NCBI RefSeq assembly: GCF_018502485.1 | Contig: NZ_CP075546.1 | Origin: Methanospirillum purgamenti | Lineage (GTDB): Archaea > Halobacteriota > Methanomicrobia > Methanomicrobiales > Methanospirillaceae | DNA: 64,000 nt | Strand: one strand, 5' to 3' | Shown: piece after piece, positions 19,401 to 27,989 of the stretch | Position numbering within the stretch: the stretch's first letter is position 1 | Layout: the number at the start of each line of letters is the position of its first letter | Notes under the pieces: model-generated | What the model was told of the DNA's origin: nothing | The model's database searches: none | What the model saw: the letters and a program-made list of their open reading frames with translations, nothing else | Made by a program: the position numbers and the translations under genes

Positions 19401-19581
19401 GGTTTTCAGAAAAATGATTCATTCGGGATGTCATATCATTTATTTCAAATGACTGATACGCATCCAGGATAAAAAACGTTAAAAAAACTGATATAACAGA
19501 GAAACAAAGGATGATTACAAATAAGGCCACAAGCAGGACGGAATTTATCTTTTTTAGATCCTGCTGCCCTCCATCTTTCAT
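16450..19581 (-). CDS. CHASE4-PAS sensor protein with degenerate DHp and no ATPase domain
   Basis: 1043 residues. An N-terminal membrane helix is followed by an extracytoplasmic CHASE4-like domain (MNHFSENLNNSFRNIERTVYDYSVWDD) and a second helix near residue 280 (LLIIGLMGVFVVLTVLGIRYYF). Five PAS/PAC units span roughly 305-960. The end of the protein resembles a DHp helix pair but reads ILNDGIRNPLTII where a kinase has the RHDIRNxL box: the phosphoacceptor His is absent, and the chain stops about 75 residues later without any ATPase domain. It is therefore not a kinase by itself. The same ending recurs in the 22.2 kb protein. It might dimerise with or regulate true kinases. The last codons overlap the convergent M24 gene by 4 bp. 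Confidence 0.88.
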   Translation of the reverse strand: MKDGGQQDLKKINSVLLVALFVIILCFSVISVFLTFFILDAYQSFEINDMTSRMNHFSENLNNSFRNIERTVYDYSVWDDMALFSEGKYNDFPEHGLSSESFQAMDIDIVGIFDTYGHSLFLEDYSVQKSGRYLYRPELETYFNTSCPLYDPELEESGNMHHLVFHTKNLSGILVSNQITYHSKPKQGSGHVVLGRYFNQTYLNELSVFLNQPVQLVDVSETESIFSKSTILNGQPSIAVHIENESTISGYLRVIDPISLEYTTFKITYPRSIYQEGFSALSSYLLLIIGLMGVFVVLTVLGIRYYFRHADSSAKLAKERDYSYQKIIEEIEDAYFKTTPEGRIQFVSPSTAKMLGYSDASELVGRYIFEMYQNPDDRNKLSMLLFSKEELRDQPVVLKRKDGSLIFISANVHLIYDEHHNVIGIEGIAHDNTDNLLIKKATQENESFYRLIFESANIGLFQTNSQGGVLLVNPALASMLGYISPEEMREEITDLVQDLHLDPDEYAMLVNLLNIHGEVRNMEFSLKKADGTPIWLNCNVVAIKDIYEKTATYFGTAIDISEKKIIELELIESRQKFQSLFYFSPVAIIVYTNRGEMVDLNSTAISLFGLSEHSIPESYPPFYLEYLTSSQTEDLEAGKVVSMDIKMDFSLLRSKFEVPATITGIGYFNMIITPVPNKESGEGWLFVLITDITKRKIAEIARNIAIGRLKEAEKIASLGHWDLDHRTNSLYWSESVYQIFEKSPFDFTPSYSSFLSLVHPGDRTMVDNAFWSHVHNHEPFDVVHRILLSDNRIKYVREVSKTDYYPDGTPQKSVGIIHDITSIKFSELALRESELKYRQMFANVSLGLVLFEFTPEGIPGIIIDANPKAEEMIHKSLNEILEMKGEIRSFIPFCDTIHISDLKVSSSDICAFESDLNRDDNKNLIVHVIMDIYRLADKVVGLAIIEDITEKRHYEEERVNLIAQIEKNLAELAILNDGIRNPLTIITMVANELENETLFSVLHQVQIIDELVSQLDKRWLESDKILRYLQKYHNVHYKKDIER

Positions 19582-20110
19582 GATTGCTCCAGCCTCTCAG
19601 GCACGAAATTCAGATCAGTATTGTTTATTCTGTTCATGAGTTCCATCCCCTGACAATTTTCACGAATTCTGGATAAAATGGTGAATCTGGTTATTGAATC
19701 AGTATACTCTAAAGAATTACATCAAATTATAATAAAGTATGCTAATCCAGAAATGGACAGATCAAAAACTCGAAAAACTGGTTTTTATTTTTTTCAATGT
19801 ATACATAATTGAAATGACTGACATTGCGCGAGATACCGAAATGAAATAATACCGACTTTTTGAGATAAAGTATTGAGATATAATGTATTGATTATGAATC
19901 GTTCAATCTCACTCGATTCAGAAATTTCAAATTATTCTAGAGACTTCATTATGATCGACTTAAATGTACGACAAATACTATATTTTATAAATTTTAATTC
20001 TACACGATTGATCATGCGATCAGCAATTGTCTCATTGTTGATCATACCCGGACTGATGTAAACCATACCGAAAAAGCCGGACAGAAATTGGAAAGATAAA
20101 AATTGGTGCA
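19582..20110 (+). other. Divergent promoter region of the CHASE4 sensor and acs genes
   Basis: AT-rich spacer of 529 bp between divergent genes. No coding sequence with recognisable features is present. It holds the acs TATA element at 19984 and presumably the sensor gene's promoter. A leader of roughly 90 nt precedes acs, long for an archaeon, but no riboswitch-like fold was recognised. Confidence 0.55.
19984..19991 (+). promoter_or_regulatory. Probable TATA box of acs
   Basis: TTTATAAA within an AT-rich run, about 120 bp before the acs ATG. The strongest TATA-like element upstream of this gene; transcription would begin near 20015. Confidence 0.4.
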
Positions 20111-22003
20111 ATGATGGCTGAAAATTTCGATGTAAAACTGGACGCAAAAACCTACATCCCTGATCCATCCTACCTGAAAAACTCAGCGCTTGGAGATTAT
20201 AAGAAGGCGTATGAGAAATTTCTTTCAGATCCTGAAGGTTTCTGGGCAGAAAAAGCTCAGGAATTAGATTGGATGAAACCATGGGACACAGTCAGGGATT
20301 GGAACTGGCCAAATGCCCGATGGTTTTGTGGAGGAAAAATAAACCTCTCTGCAAATTGTCTTGACAGGCATGTAAAAAATGGCAGAAGAAATAAACTTGC
20401 CATCATCTGGAAAGGAGAACGGGGAAAAGAGGAGATCTACACCTACCGGCAGCTCTACCGGGCAGTAATGCGGTTTGCAAATGCCTTGAAAAAACTAGGC
20501 GTTCAAAAAGGAGACCGGATATGCCTGTATATGCCACTCGTTCCAGAACATGTCATTGCCATGCTTGCATGTGCCCGTATCGGAGCTGTTCATTCCATCG
20601 TTTATGCCGGATTTGGAGCAGAAGCACTCCATGCACGAATCCGTGATGCTGAAGCAAAAATAGTCATAACTGCCGATGTAGGAGTACGACGGGGTAAATT
20701 TATCCCACTCCGGAGTATCGTGGATGATGCAGTCAAAAATTCACCATCTGTTGAAAAGATCATCGTTCTCAGCCGAGAGAGATGTCCTGTCGAGCTCTAC
20801 TCAGAGATGGAGGTGGATTATTATGCCATCCAGGAAGGAGTCAGTGACGAGTGCCCTCCAGAAGAGATGGACAGCGAAGATCCATTATTTATCCTCTACA
20901 CCAGCGGGACAACCGGTCAGCCAAAAGGGATCGTTCACACAAATGGAGGATACATGGTGGGAGCCCATTACACCTGTAAATACATCTTCGACATGAAAGA
21001 GAACGATGTGCACTGGTGTACAGCAGATCCAGGCTGGATCACAGGACATAGTTACATTGTCTACGGGCCACTGTCCGTCGGTGCAACGGTTCTTATCACG
21101 GAGACCACCCCGGATTATCCCGACCCAGGAATCTGGTGGAGTCTTATCGAAGAGTTTGGTGTCACAATCTTCTATACTGCACCTACAGCAATCCGGATGT
21201 TTATGCGGATAGGCGAACAATGGCCGGATAAATACAACCTGAGCTCGCTTCGGATAATCGGCTCAGTCGGCGAACCACTCAATCCGGAAGCTTTTGAGTG
21301 GTACTACCGGGTCATTGGCAGAAACAAGTGCCCGGTCCTGGATACCTGGTGGCAGACAGAAACCGGTATGCACATGATAACCACACCTCTGGGCGAACCC
21401 ATGAAACCAGGATTTGCCGGAGTTCCAATCCCTGGCGTTGTTGCAGATGTTGTTGACAAGCAGGGAAATCCGGTCCCACCCAGACAGGGAGGACTTCTTG
21501 TCATAAAAGAACCCTGGCCGTCCATGATGAGAACCGTCTATAAGAATGAAGAACGGTACCAGCAATACTGGAACCAGATCAAGAACTGGTATACTGTCGG
21601 AGATCTTGCAGTGAAAGATGAAGACGGGTATATCATGGTCCTTGGCAGATCTGATGACATCATCATCGTCTCCGGACATAACCTTGGAACAGCAGAGGTG
21701 GAATCAGCATTGGTCGCCCATGAAGCAGTTGCAGAAGCTGCCGTAATCGGTGTGCCGGATGATCTGAAAGGACAGGCAGTAAAGGCATTTGTCATCCTTA
21801 GACAAGGGTATGAACCAAGCCAGAAACTGGTTTCAGAACTGACATACCACGTGCGAATGACAATCGGTCCGATAGCCATGCCTTCCGGAATAGAGTTCAT
21901 GGATAAATTACCAAAGACACGAAGCGGAAAGATCATGAGACGAGTATTAAAAGCAAAAGAGATGGGAGTAGATCCTGGAGACATATCAACTCTTGAGGAA
22001 TAA
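20111..22003 (+). CDS. acs: Acetyl-CoA synthetase, AMP-forming
   Basis: 630 residues, full length for Acs. It converts acetate, ATP and CoA to acetyl-CoA, AMP and PPi in the cytosol. Visible motifs: N-terminal ACS domain (YKKAYEKFLSDPEGFWAEKAQELDW), P-loop YTSGTTGQPKG, acetate pocket around VGATVLITETTPDYPDPG, ATP motif DTWWQTETGMHM, hinge region VLGRSDDIIIVSGHNLGTAE and the regulatory lysine context TRSGKIMRR. For a hydrogen or formate-using methanogen this gives carbon assimilation from acetate. It starts with ATG ATG and a weak GGTG upstream. Single gene, with its own promoter region. Confidence 0.96.
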   Translation: MMAENFDVKLDAKTYIPDPSYLKNSALGDYKKAYEKFLSDPEGFWAEKAQELDWMKPWDTVRDWNWPNARWFCGGKINLSANCLDRHVKNGRRNKLAIIWKGERGKEEIYTYRQLYRAVMRFANALKKLGVQKGDRICLYMPLVPEHVIAMLACARIGAVHSIVYAGFGAEALHARIRDAEAKIVITADVGVRRGKFIPLRSIVDDAVKNSPSVEKIIVLSRERCPVELYSEMEVDYYAIQEGVSDECPPEEMDSEDPLFILYTSGTTGQPKGIVHTNGGYMVGAHYTCKYIFDMKENDVHWCTADPGWITGHSYIVYGPLSVGATVLITETTPDYPDPGIWWSLIEEFGVTIFYTAPTAIRMFMRIGEQWPDKYNLSSLRIIGSVGEPLNPEAFEWYYRVIGRNKCPVLDTWWQTETGMHMITTPLGEPMKPGFAGVPIPGVVADVVDKQGNPVPPRQGGLLVIKEPWPSMMRTVYKNEERYQQYWNQIKNWYTVGDLAVKDEDGYIMVLGRSDDIIIVSGHNLGTAEVESALVAHEAVAEAAVIGVPDDLKGQAVKAFVILRQGYEPSQKLVSELTYHVRMTIGPIAMPSGIEFMDKLPKTRSGKIMRRVLKAKEMGVDPGDISTLEE

Positions 22004-22204
22004 GTATACCATTTTCATCTCCCACACCTTTTTTCCCAACCATCAGAATTCACAAGAATCCAGGTTCATCCATTCATCACTCATAAGACATAATTCTTTG
22101 AAAAGATACTAATACATATGAGAATGAAGTAGTAATTCCAGGAATAGTATTCAAAGAATCTATAATACACCAATCAGGCTCTGACTGGTATATCCCCCAA
22201 TACC

Positions 22205-24121
22205 ATGACATATCCTACTGCACATACCCCGATTTTCGTTCTTTATGTTGATGATGAAGAATTTCTTCATGAACCAACGAAATTATTCCTTGAGAAGTTT
22301 CAGGATATTATCCTTGATACAGTAAAATCCGGACCAGAAGCTCTGGAGCTTTTAGAGAAAAAGAGATATGATGCCATTGTTGCCGATTATTCAATGGCCG
22401 GGATGGATGGAATAGAGCTCTTAAAGAGGATTCGTTCTTCAGGAAATCGGATACCATTTATTATCTTCACCGGAAGAGGAAGAGAAGAAGTTGTTATTGA
22501 TGCCCTCAACTCCGGGGCTGATTTTTACCTGCAAAAAGGCCGTGACGTAAAGGCTCAATATACAGAACTCCATGCCAAAATATGTCAGGCTGTTCGGCAG
22601 AGACGAATAGAAGAAGAATTGCGATTAAGTGAAGAACGACTTCGGCTTTCGCTCATGGCAACAAACCAGGGACTATGGGATGTTGATATTAAGACCGGTA
22701 ATATTTCAGCAAATGAAGAGTATTACCATCTGTTCGGATACGAACCCGGAGAAGTTGACGTATCATATGACTGGTGGCTTTCCACGGTGCACCCCGATGA
22801 CAGGACGTTAATGAAGCAGGCTTACCATGATTATCTCTCTGGAAAAACCGAAACATACTCAATAGAATACCGGTTTCGCACAAAACAGGGTTCATGGAAA
22901 TGGATTCTTTCCAGAGGAAAAATTATCTCCTATGATGGAACCGGAAAGCCTGTCCGGATGATAGGAACCCATATCGATATTTCAGATCAAAAAAACCTGA
23001 TTGAGCAGTTACAAACCAGTGAAAAACGGTTCAGACTTGTTCTTGAGACACTCCCTATCGGCTTATGGCTCGCTGATGAAAAAGGGCAACTTTTGTTTGG
23101 AAATCCTGCAGGTCAGAAGATATGGGCTGCTCATCCCCAGGTTGGACAAGACGAATATGGCATCTTTAAAGGCTGGAAACTACCGGACCATGAGGAGATC
23201 AAACCAGATGAATGGGCGTTAGGCTATGCAGTGAATGAAGGGAAAACAACGAGTGAAGAATTATTAGAGATAGAAGCTTTTGATGGATCCCATAAAATCA
23301 TTAAAAACTGGGCAGTTCCAATCAGGGATTCTCATGATACCATCGTTGGTGCATTTGTTATTAACCAGGATGTAACAGAGGAGCGGCTTGCAACCGAAGC
23401 ACTCAAAAAGAGTGAAGAGCGGTTCCATCTGACCATGACGGCGGTCAACGAAGGATTATGGGACTGGAATATCGCGAAAGGGAAAGTATACTTTTCACCC
23501 CAGTATTACCGGATGATTGGGTACGAACCAAATGAATTCACCGCTCAATATTCAAGTTGGGAAGAGAATATTCATCCGGATGATAGGAAAGATACAATTC
23601 ATGCTCTCAATGATGCAATAGCCCATAAGGAAAACGGATTTCATATAAGATTCAGATTCAGGTGTAAAGATGGTTCGTACATCTGGATATTAGGAAGAGG
23701 GCAGGTTATCGAACGGGATTTAGAAGAAAATCCAATTCGGATAGTCGGAACTCATACAGACATCACCAAGCAGGTGGCAGCTGAACAGAAACTTATTGAA
23801 AAACATGAAGAACTTCTCAAATCCTATGAACAGCTGGCTCAGTCTGAAGAAGAACTCAGACAATCAGAAAAGGAACGGGCCATGGCACTTGAGCAGGTTC
23901 AGAAGAACTTTGCGGAGATGTCTATATTAAATGACGGGATTAGAAATCCGCTCACGGTTATTGCAGCACAGGTTGAAATATACTGCCCGAAAATTGCGGA
24001 TATTGTCACCATTCAAATAAAAGAGATAGATGATCTGATAACCCAACTGGATCGCCGGTGGATTCAGTCAGAAAAAGTTATTAATTATATTAGAAAACAT
24101 CATGGGATCGAATACCAATAA
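22205..24121 (+). CDS. REC-PAS protein with degenerate DHp and no ATPase domain
   Basis: 638 residues, cytoplasmic. A receiver domain (about 11-130) with DDEE at 16-19, phosphoacceptor D61 in VADYSMAG and K in YLQKGRD. Three PAS/PAC units follow (about 145-265, 270-390, 395-515), two of them of the PAS_3 kind (GLWDVDIKTG, GLWDWNIAKG; ending RMIGTHIDIS and RIVGTHTDIT). A coiled linker leads to MSILNDGIRNPLTVIAAQ, the same His-less DHp-like end as in the CHASE4 sensor, and the protein stops with no ATPase domain. It looks like a phosphorylatable adaptor that may pair with a kinase. A receiver that controls a dead DHp is unusual. Monocistronic, convergent with the ArcS-like gene (3 bp gap). Confidence 0.88.
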   Translation: MTYPTAHTPIFVLYVDDEEFLHEPTKLFLEKFQDIILDTVKSGPEALELLEKKRYDAIVADYSMAGMDGIELLKRIRSSGNRIPFIIFTGRGREEVVIDALNSGADFYLQKGRDVKAQYTELHAKICQAVRQRRIEEELRLSEERLRLSLMATNQGLWDVDIKTGNISANEEYYHLFGYEPGEVDVSYDWWLSTVHPDDRTLMKQAYHDYLSGKTETYSIEYRFRTKQGSWKWILSRGKIISYDGTGKPVRMIGTHIDISDQKNLIEQLQTSEKRFRLVLETLPIGLWLADEKGQLLFGNPAGQKIWAAHPQVGQDEYGIFKGWKLPDHEEIKPDEWALGYAVNEGKTTSEELLEIEAFDGSHKIIKNWAVPIRDSHDTIVGAFVINQDVTEERLATEALKKSEERFHLTMTAVNEGLWDWNIAKGKVYFSPQYYRMIGYEPNEFTAQYSSWEENIHPDDRKDTIHALNDAIAHKENGFHIRFRFRCKDGSYIWILGRGQVIERDLEENPIRIVGTHTDITKQVAAEQKLIEKHEELLKSYEQLAQSEEELRQSEKERAMALEQVQKNFAEMSILNDGIRNPLTVIAAQVEIYCPKIADIVTIQIKEIDDLITQLDRRWIQSEKVINYIRKHHGIEYQ

Positions 24122-24124
24122 TCC

Positions 24125-24754
24125 TCATTTCATATCACGGATCTGCATCAGACCAGAATGGAACTCTTCCAGGTACTCTTCCATATTGAGACTTCCTTCC
24201 TGAAACGGACAATCAAGTTCCATAATTTTATCAATAATATCCTTACTTGGGAGGATGAGATCAATCTGAACTCCTGCCCGTTCCGATCCTTGAATAAACG
24301 CTTTTCGAAACGGACCTATACAATATGCAATCCGCCGTTTATAGACATCCCTGGTTTTTTCAAGATATCCGGCAACTCGGTCGGTTTCTATTCTGAGAAA
24401 ATCTTCCTGAATTTTCTGGTCTTTTACTTTCCCAAGCATGTAATGATAATGTGCATACGGATACATCGTCTCCAGCTCTGAGGGAAGAATGCCACAGGTT
24501 CCAAAAATTACGATATGATACTGCTCTGGACTGAGGACATCATCTATTATCTTTCTCATTATCCGATGACTTGGACTTGAGCTATATGGTTTTCGTACAG
24601 CACAGGGGATAAATATTGCAATGTCCCGGGGAGGAACATCATAATCATCGATGATGTACCGGTATGATTCTTCAAATTCCGGGAGATAAAAAGGTGGATC
24701 AGTCAAAACATTTTCTTTTGATTCATCCAGGTCATCTGATACAGAACGTTCCAT
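24125..24754 (-). CDS. Stand-alone ArcS-type (DUF5591) domain protein
   Basis: 209 residues. Residues ~50-64 read PCAVRKPYSSSPSH, which matches exactly the PC-x3-KPY-x2-S-x2-H signature of the archaeosine synthase core domain. In ArcS this domain attaches lysine to preQ0 at position 15 of tRNA, and a radical SAM partner then makes archaeosine. ArcS is normally a ~550-residue paralogue of the TGT enzyme with a PUA domain; here only the core is present. It could be a split subunit that works with a separate TGT/PUA protein, or a relative with another job. The segments IVIFGTCGILPSELE and AYCIGPFRKAF are also typical of the domain. Cytosolic, single gene. Confidence 0.78.
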   Translation of the reverse strand: MERSVSDDLDESKENVLTDPPFYLPEFEESYRYIIDDYDVPPRDIAIFIPCAVRKPYSSSPSHRIMRKIIDDVLSPEQYHIVIFGTCGILPSELETMYPYAHYHYMLGKVKDQKIQEDFLRIETDRVAGYLEKTRDVYKRRIAYCIGPFRKAFIQGSERAGVQIDLILPSKDIIDKIMELDCPFQEGSLNMEEYLEEFHSGLMQIRDMK

Positions 24755-24883
24755 CTCCTATACATTATCATTTCAAATCAATAATGTCTATGAGAAGCAT
24801 GGGTATCTGGTGCGAAAAATGTCTCGAGGATAAATTTGAATGGTGCGATAAAACCATGTATCATAAACACCAATATACCCAGT

Positions 24884-25462
24884 ATGAAGAGATTTTACGT
24901 GATAGGTCTCATTCTAATGAGTGTTTGTGTATTACAATCATCAGCAGATCTCCCCAGCCAAACGCCCAATACGTCAGTTCAATCACTATCAGAAAATAAG
25001 TCTCTTGAGGATACTGGAAGAATTACTCTTGATGAACCAGTTGCAGAAATGGTTGCATTTGTCGAAGAAGCAGTTACATATGCACGGGATAATAAAAAGG
25101 AAGATGTCCTTGCTGAATTTAGTAACCGGAATGGATCATTCTTCAGAGGAAATCTCTACATCTATGCCTATGATTTTGACGGAATAACCATTGCCCACCC
25201 CCTCCAAACCGAATTAATCGGAAAAAGCAGACTGGAAGAACTTGATGCAGGAAATGAGTATTTTATAAGAAATCTCCAGGATACTGCCTTGAATGGATCA
25301 GGATTTGTCGTTTTTCATTATGTGAATCCAGCACACAACAATTCCGTTGAAAAGAAACTTGGATATGTACAAGCAGTGGATAATACCTGGTGGCTCGGCT
25401 CAGGGATATATGGTGAGAACGTCACCCTTCCGAAAGAGGTGCTTTCACATACCACTTGCTAA
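24884..25462 (+). CDS. Secreted single-Cache-domain protein
   Basis: About 192 residues from ATG 24884, chosen because the next residues MKRFYVIGLILMSVCVLQSS form a signal peptide; the longer frame from 24836 would bury it. The mature part holds one sCache-like domain: VEEAVTYARDNKKEDVLAEF, RGNLYIYAYDFDGITIAHP, SGFVVFHYVNPAHN, KKLGYVQAVDNTWWLGSGIYG. This matches the Cache domain found outside chemoreceptors, but it carries no transmembrane or signalling module. It probably works as a free or lipid-anchored extracytoplasmic binding protein. A partner sensor cannot be identified. Next gene 270 bp on. Confidence 0.8.
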   Translation: MKRFYVIGLILMSVCVLQSSADLPSQTPNTSVQSLSENKSLEDTGRITLDEPVAEMVAFVEEAVTYARDNKKEDVLAEFSNRNGSFFRGNLYIYAYDFDGITIAHPLQTELIGKSRLEELDAGNEYFIRNLQDTALNGSGFVVFHYVNPAHNNSVEKKLGYVQAVDNTWWLGSGIYGENVTLPKEVLSHTTC

Positions 25463-25758
25463 ATACTCCTTTTTGAAAAATTCGTAATTCATCGAAATTG
25501 AATCAGTAATAATTCATTTTTTTTCAACACATGAGAGGCAGGGATCTGTCACGAAATATCCGGATTTTATCAACCAATAGGTTTCATCATTGTTAAACCA
25601 ACTGATTAACAATACCAAATAATTAAATTTTTTACATCTATCCACGAACCCCTTTTGACTCATCATTGTCATTGATCCGGAAAGAATGAATTCTATAAAG
25701 AAAAATCCGGACTCAAGCCATGTGAGGAGAAATGTATCGGTATTACTGGAGAACCCGA

Positions 25759-26874
25759 ATGAAACGATTTGGAATATTTTTCATATACGTAATTCTTGGA
25801 GCATTACTCCTTGGATTGCCATGCTGTGCAGAAGAGGCCGCAAAAACACGAACCCTTACCGACATGGCAGGTAATGTTGTAGAGATACCTGAAACCATTG
25901 AGCGGGTTGCATTTTTTGGTGGACCAATCGGTCAGGTCCCCTATATCCTTGGAGTCCAGGATACCATTGTTGCAACATCCATCGGAAGCAAGAATTCTCA
26001 GCTTCTGAATATTATGGATGATAACCTGAAGAATATCCCCGCAGCACGACAGACAAACGGGATCATCAATATTGAGGAGTTAATTAAATCAGAACCACAG
26101 TTTGTTCTTGCCGGTGATGTTGATGGTGCAATCGTTGAAAAACAGACCACAATCCCGGTAGTATATTTCTTTGAGAACTCTGAAGGGACCGCAGAACAGA
26201 CAAAAGCAGAAGTCGCTTTTATCGGTTCAATCTATGGAAAAGATGATCGTGCACAGAAATATGCTAACTATCTTGACTCTATGCTGTCACTGGTAAAATC
26301 TCGTATCGGGGACATTCCACTTTCTGAACAAAAGGTTCTTTTCAACGGATATGATGCAAATCACCTCATCACCTATGGTGGGGACAGTTACATGCAGGAA
26401 CGTATCGAAGCCGCCGGTCTGAAGAATGCAGCACAGGAAGTGAATACCTCTGGTGTCAGACCAGGAATTCATGCAGGCCTTGATGAAATTTCCATGGAAC
26501 AGGTCCTGAAGTGGAACCCTGACATTCTTGTAATCGATACCGGATCCCCTGAAGATGTATACAATGATCCAAAGTGGGCCAGTGTTAAGGCAGTTCAGAA
26601 CCGTCAGGTATACCGGCTTCCAAATGGTGTGTTTGTGTGGAACCGCCCGACTGCAGAATCAGCAGTGCTCCATCCACTATGGATGGCAAAGATAGCATAC
26701 CCAGAGAGATTTAATGACATTGACATGCATGATGAAGTCAAAAAATTCTACCAGGAGATCTTCTCTTATGAATTAACCGACGAGCAGGTCGATAAGATCC
26801 TCTCTGGTGAATTTGCATCTGCAATCAGTGCAGGAAAAGGACAGACAAACCAGACGAACATGGGAAATAAGTAA
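25759..26874 (+). CDS. Metal-chelate ABC transporter substrate-binding protein (BtuF/FecB type)
   Basis: About 371 residues from ATG 25759 (GGAG seven bases upstream, directly followed by a signal peptide MKRFGIFFIYVILGALLLG); an ATG at 25732 with a cramped ribosome site would add nine residues. The mature protein is a TroA-fold cluster A-II binding protein: TDMAGNVVEIPETIERV, VVATSIGSKN-like lobe, MEQVLKWNPDILVIDTGS, VYRLPNGVFVWNRPTAES. It should deliver an iron chelate, haem or corrinoid to the permease and ATPase that follow. First gene of a five-gene run on the plus strand ending at 31232. Confidence 0.88.
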   Translation: MKRFGIFFIYVILGALLLGLPCCAEEAAKTRTLTDMAGNVVEIPETIERVAFFGGPIGQVPYILGVQDTIVATSIGSKNSQLLNIMDDNLKNIPAARQTNGIINIEELIKSEPQFVLAGDVDGAIVEKQTTIPVVYFFENSEGTAEQTKAEVAFIGSIYGKDDRAQKYANYLDSMLSLVKSRIGDIPLSEQKVLFNGYDANHLITYGGDSYMQERIEAAGLKNAAQEVNTSGVRPGIHAGLDEISMEQVLKWNPDILVIDTGSPEDVYNDPKWASVKAVQNRQVYRLPNGVFVWNRPTAESAVLHPLWMAKIAYPERFNDIDMHDEVKKFYQEIFSYELTDEQVDKILSGEFASAISAGKGQTNQTNMGNK

Positions 26875-26945
26875 TCCCTGATGGATCTACCTTTTCTTTT
26901 TTTGGATACCGGACTCTGTCCGCTTCCACCTCAAGAGCAAATGTC

Positions 26946-27989
26946 ATGTCACAACATCCGAAACGTAAGGAATTCTGGGGAAAACGTAATTATTCAGTCT
27001 TAAGAATAACACTCATATTACTGCTTGCCTTCACCACGTTGATCTCCCTTATGGTTGGCAGATTTGAGGTTCCGCCATTTGATGTGATAGCAGCCATCTT
27101 TTCAGGTATTATTCCCTGTCAGGATCTCTCTCCCACGGTCAAAAGTGTAATCGTTGATGTCAGGCTCCCAAGAGTTCTTGCCGTCATTATTGTCGGTGCT
27201 GCATTATCTGTTGCAGGTGCTGCCTTTCAGGGATTATTCCGAAATCCGCTGGTTTCCCCGGATATCCTGGGAGTATCTGCCGGGGCCGGATTTGGTGCAG
27301 CCCTTGCCCTGCTTCTCACAGAAAACATCTTTATCACACAATTATTTGCATTTTTACTGGGTATTTTTGCCGTTGGGCTCGCATATCTTATCAGCCGGGT
27401 TTACAAAGTGAGCTCAACCCTAACCCTCGTTCTTGCAGGAATCGTGGTCGCAGCACTCTTTCAGGCACTCACATCACTTGTGAAATATGTGGCCGATCCC
27501 CTGAACAAACTGCCTGCAATCGTGTTCTGGCTCATGGGATCATTTAACCACATCTCAAATTCTGACCTTCTTGTTGCCGGACCACTTCTTCTCGGTGGGC
27601 TTTTGATCCTGTACCTGATCAGATGGAGAATTAATGTCCTGTCTATGGGTGATGAAGATGCCCGGGCACTTGGTGTAGACATCAAACAGCAAAAGGCAAT
27701 TATTATTGTATCCGCCACCGTCATTTCTGCAGCAGCAGTATCAATCTGTGGTATTGTCGGATGGATTGGCCTTGTAATTCCCCATGTTGGTCGTCTTCTT
27801 GTTGGACCGGATCACAAGCTTCTCATCCCCATTGTAGCACTCGTCGGTGCATCATACCTGCTTATCGTAGATACCGTTGCACGAACAATCACCGTCACAG
27901 AAATTCCGATCGGTATAATTACCGCCCTTGTCGGAGCACCGGTCTTTGCATATCTTCTCCGCAGAACACAGACGGGGTGGAAACAATGA
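26946..27989 (+). CDS. FecCD/BtuC-family permease
   Basis: 347 residues with about ten hydrophobic helices, the length and pattern of the FecCD family. Diagnostic segments: DVRLPRVLAVIIVGAALSVAGAAFQGLFRNPL, SPDILGVSAGAGFGAAL, LGVD in the cytoplasmic loop, and CGIVGWIGLVIPHVGRLLVG near the end (the coupling helix region). It forms the homodimeric channel of a metal-chelate or cobalamin importer in the cytoplasmic membrane. It lies 71 bp after the binding protein and overlaps the ATPase gene by 4 bp (ATGA), so translation of the two is probably coupled. Confidence 0.94.
   Translation: MSQHPKRKEFWGKRNYSVLRITLILLLAFTTLISLMVGRFEVPPFDVIAAIFSGIIPCQDLSPTVKSVIVDVRLPRVLAVIIVGAALSVAGAAFQGLFRNPLVSPDILGVSAGAGFGAALALLLTENIFITQLFAFLLGIFAVGLAYLISRVYKVSSTLTLVLAGIVVAALFQALTSLVKYVADPLNKLPAIVFWLMGSFNHISNSDLLVAGPLLLGGLLILYLIRWRINVLSMGDEDARALGVDIKQQKAIIIVSATVISAAAVSICGIVGWIGLVIPHVGRLLVGPDHKLLIPIVALVGASYLLIVDTVARTITVTEIPIGIITALVGAPVFAYLLRRTQTGWKQ

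Noticed and set aside
27761..27985. Longer N-terminus for the FecE-type ATPase
   Set aside because: Lies wholly inside the permease in another frame; the ATGA overlap at 27986 gives the normal family start.
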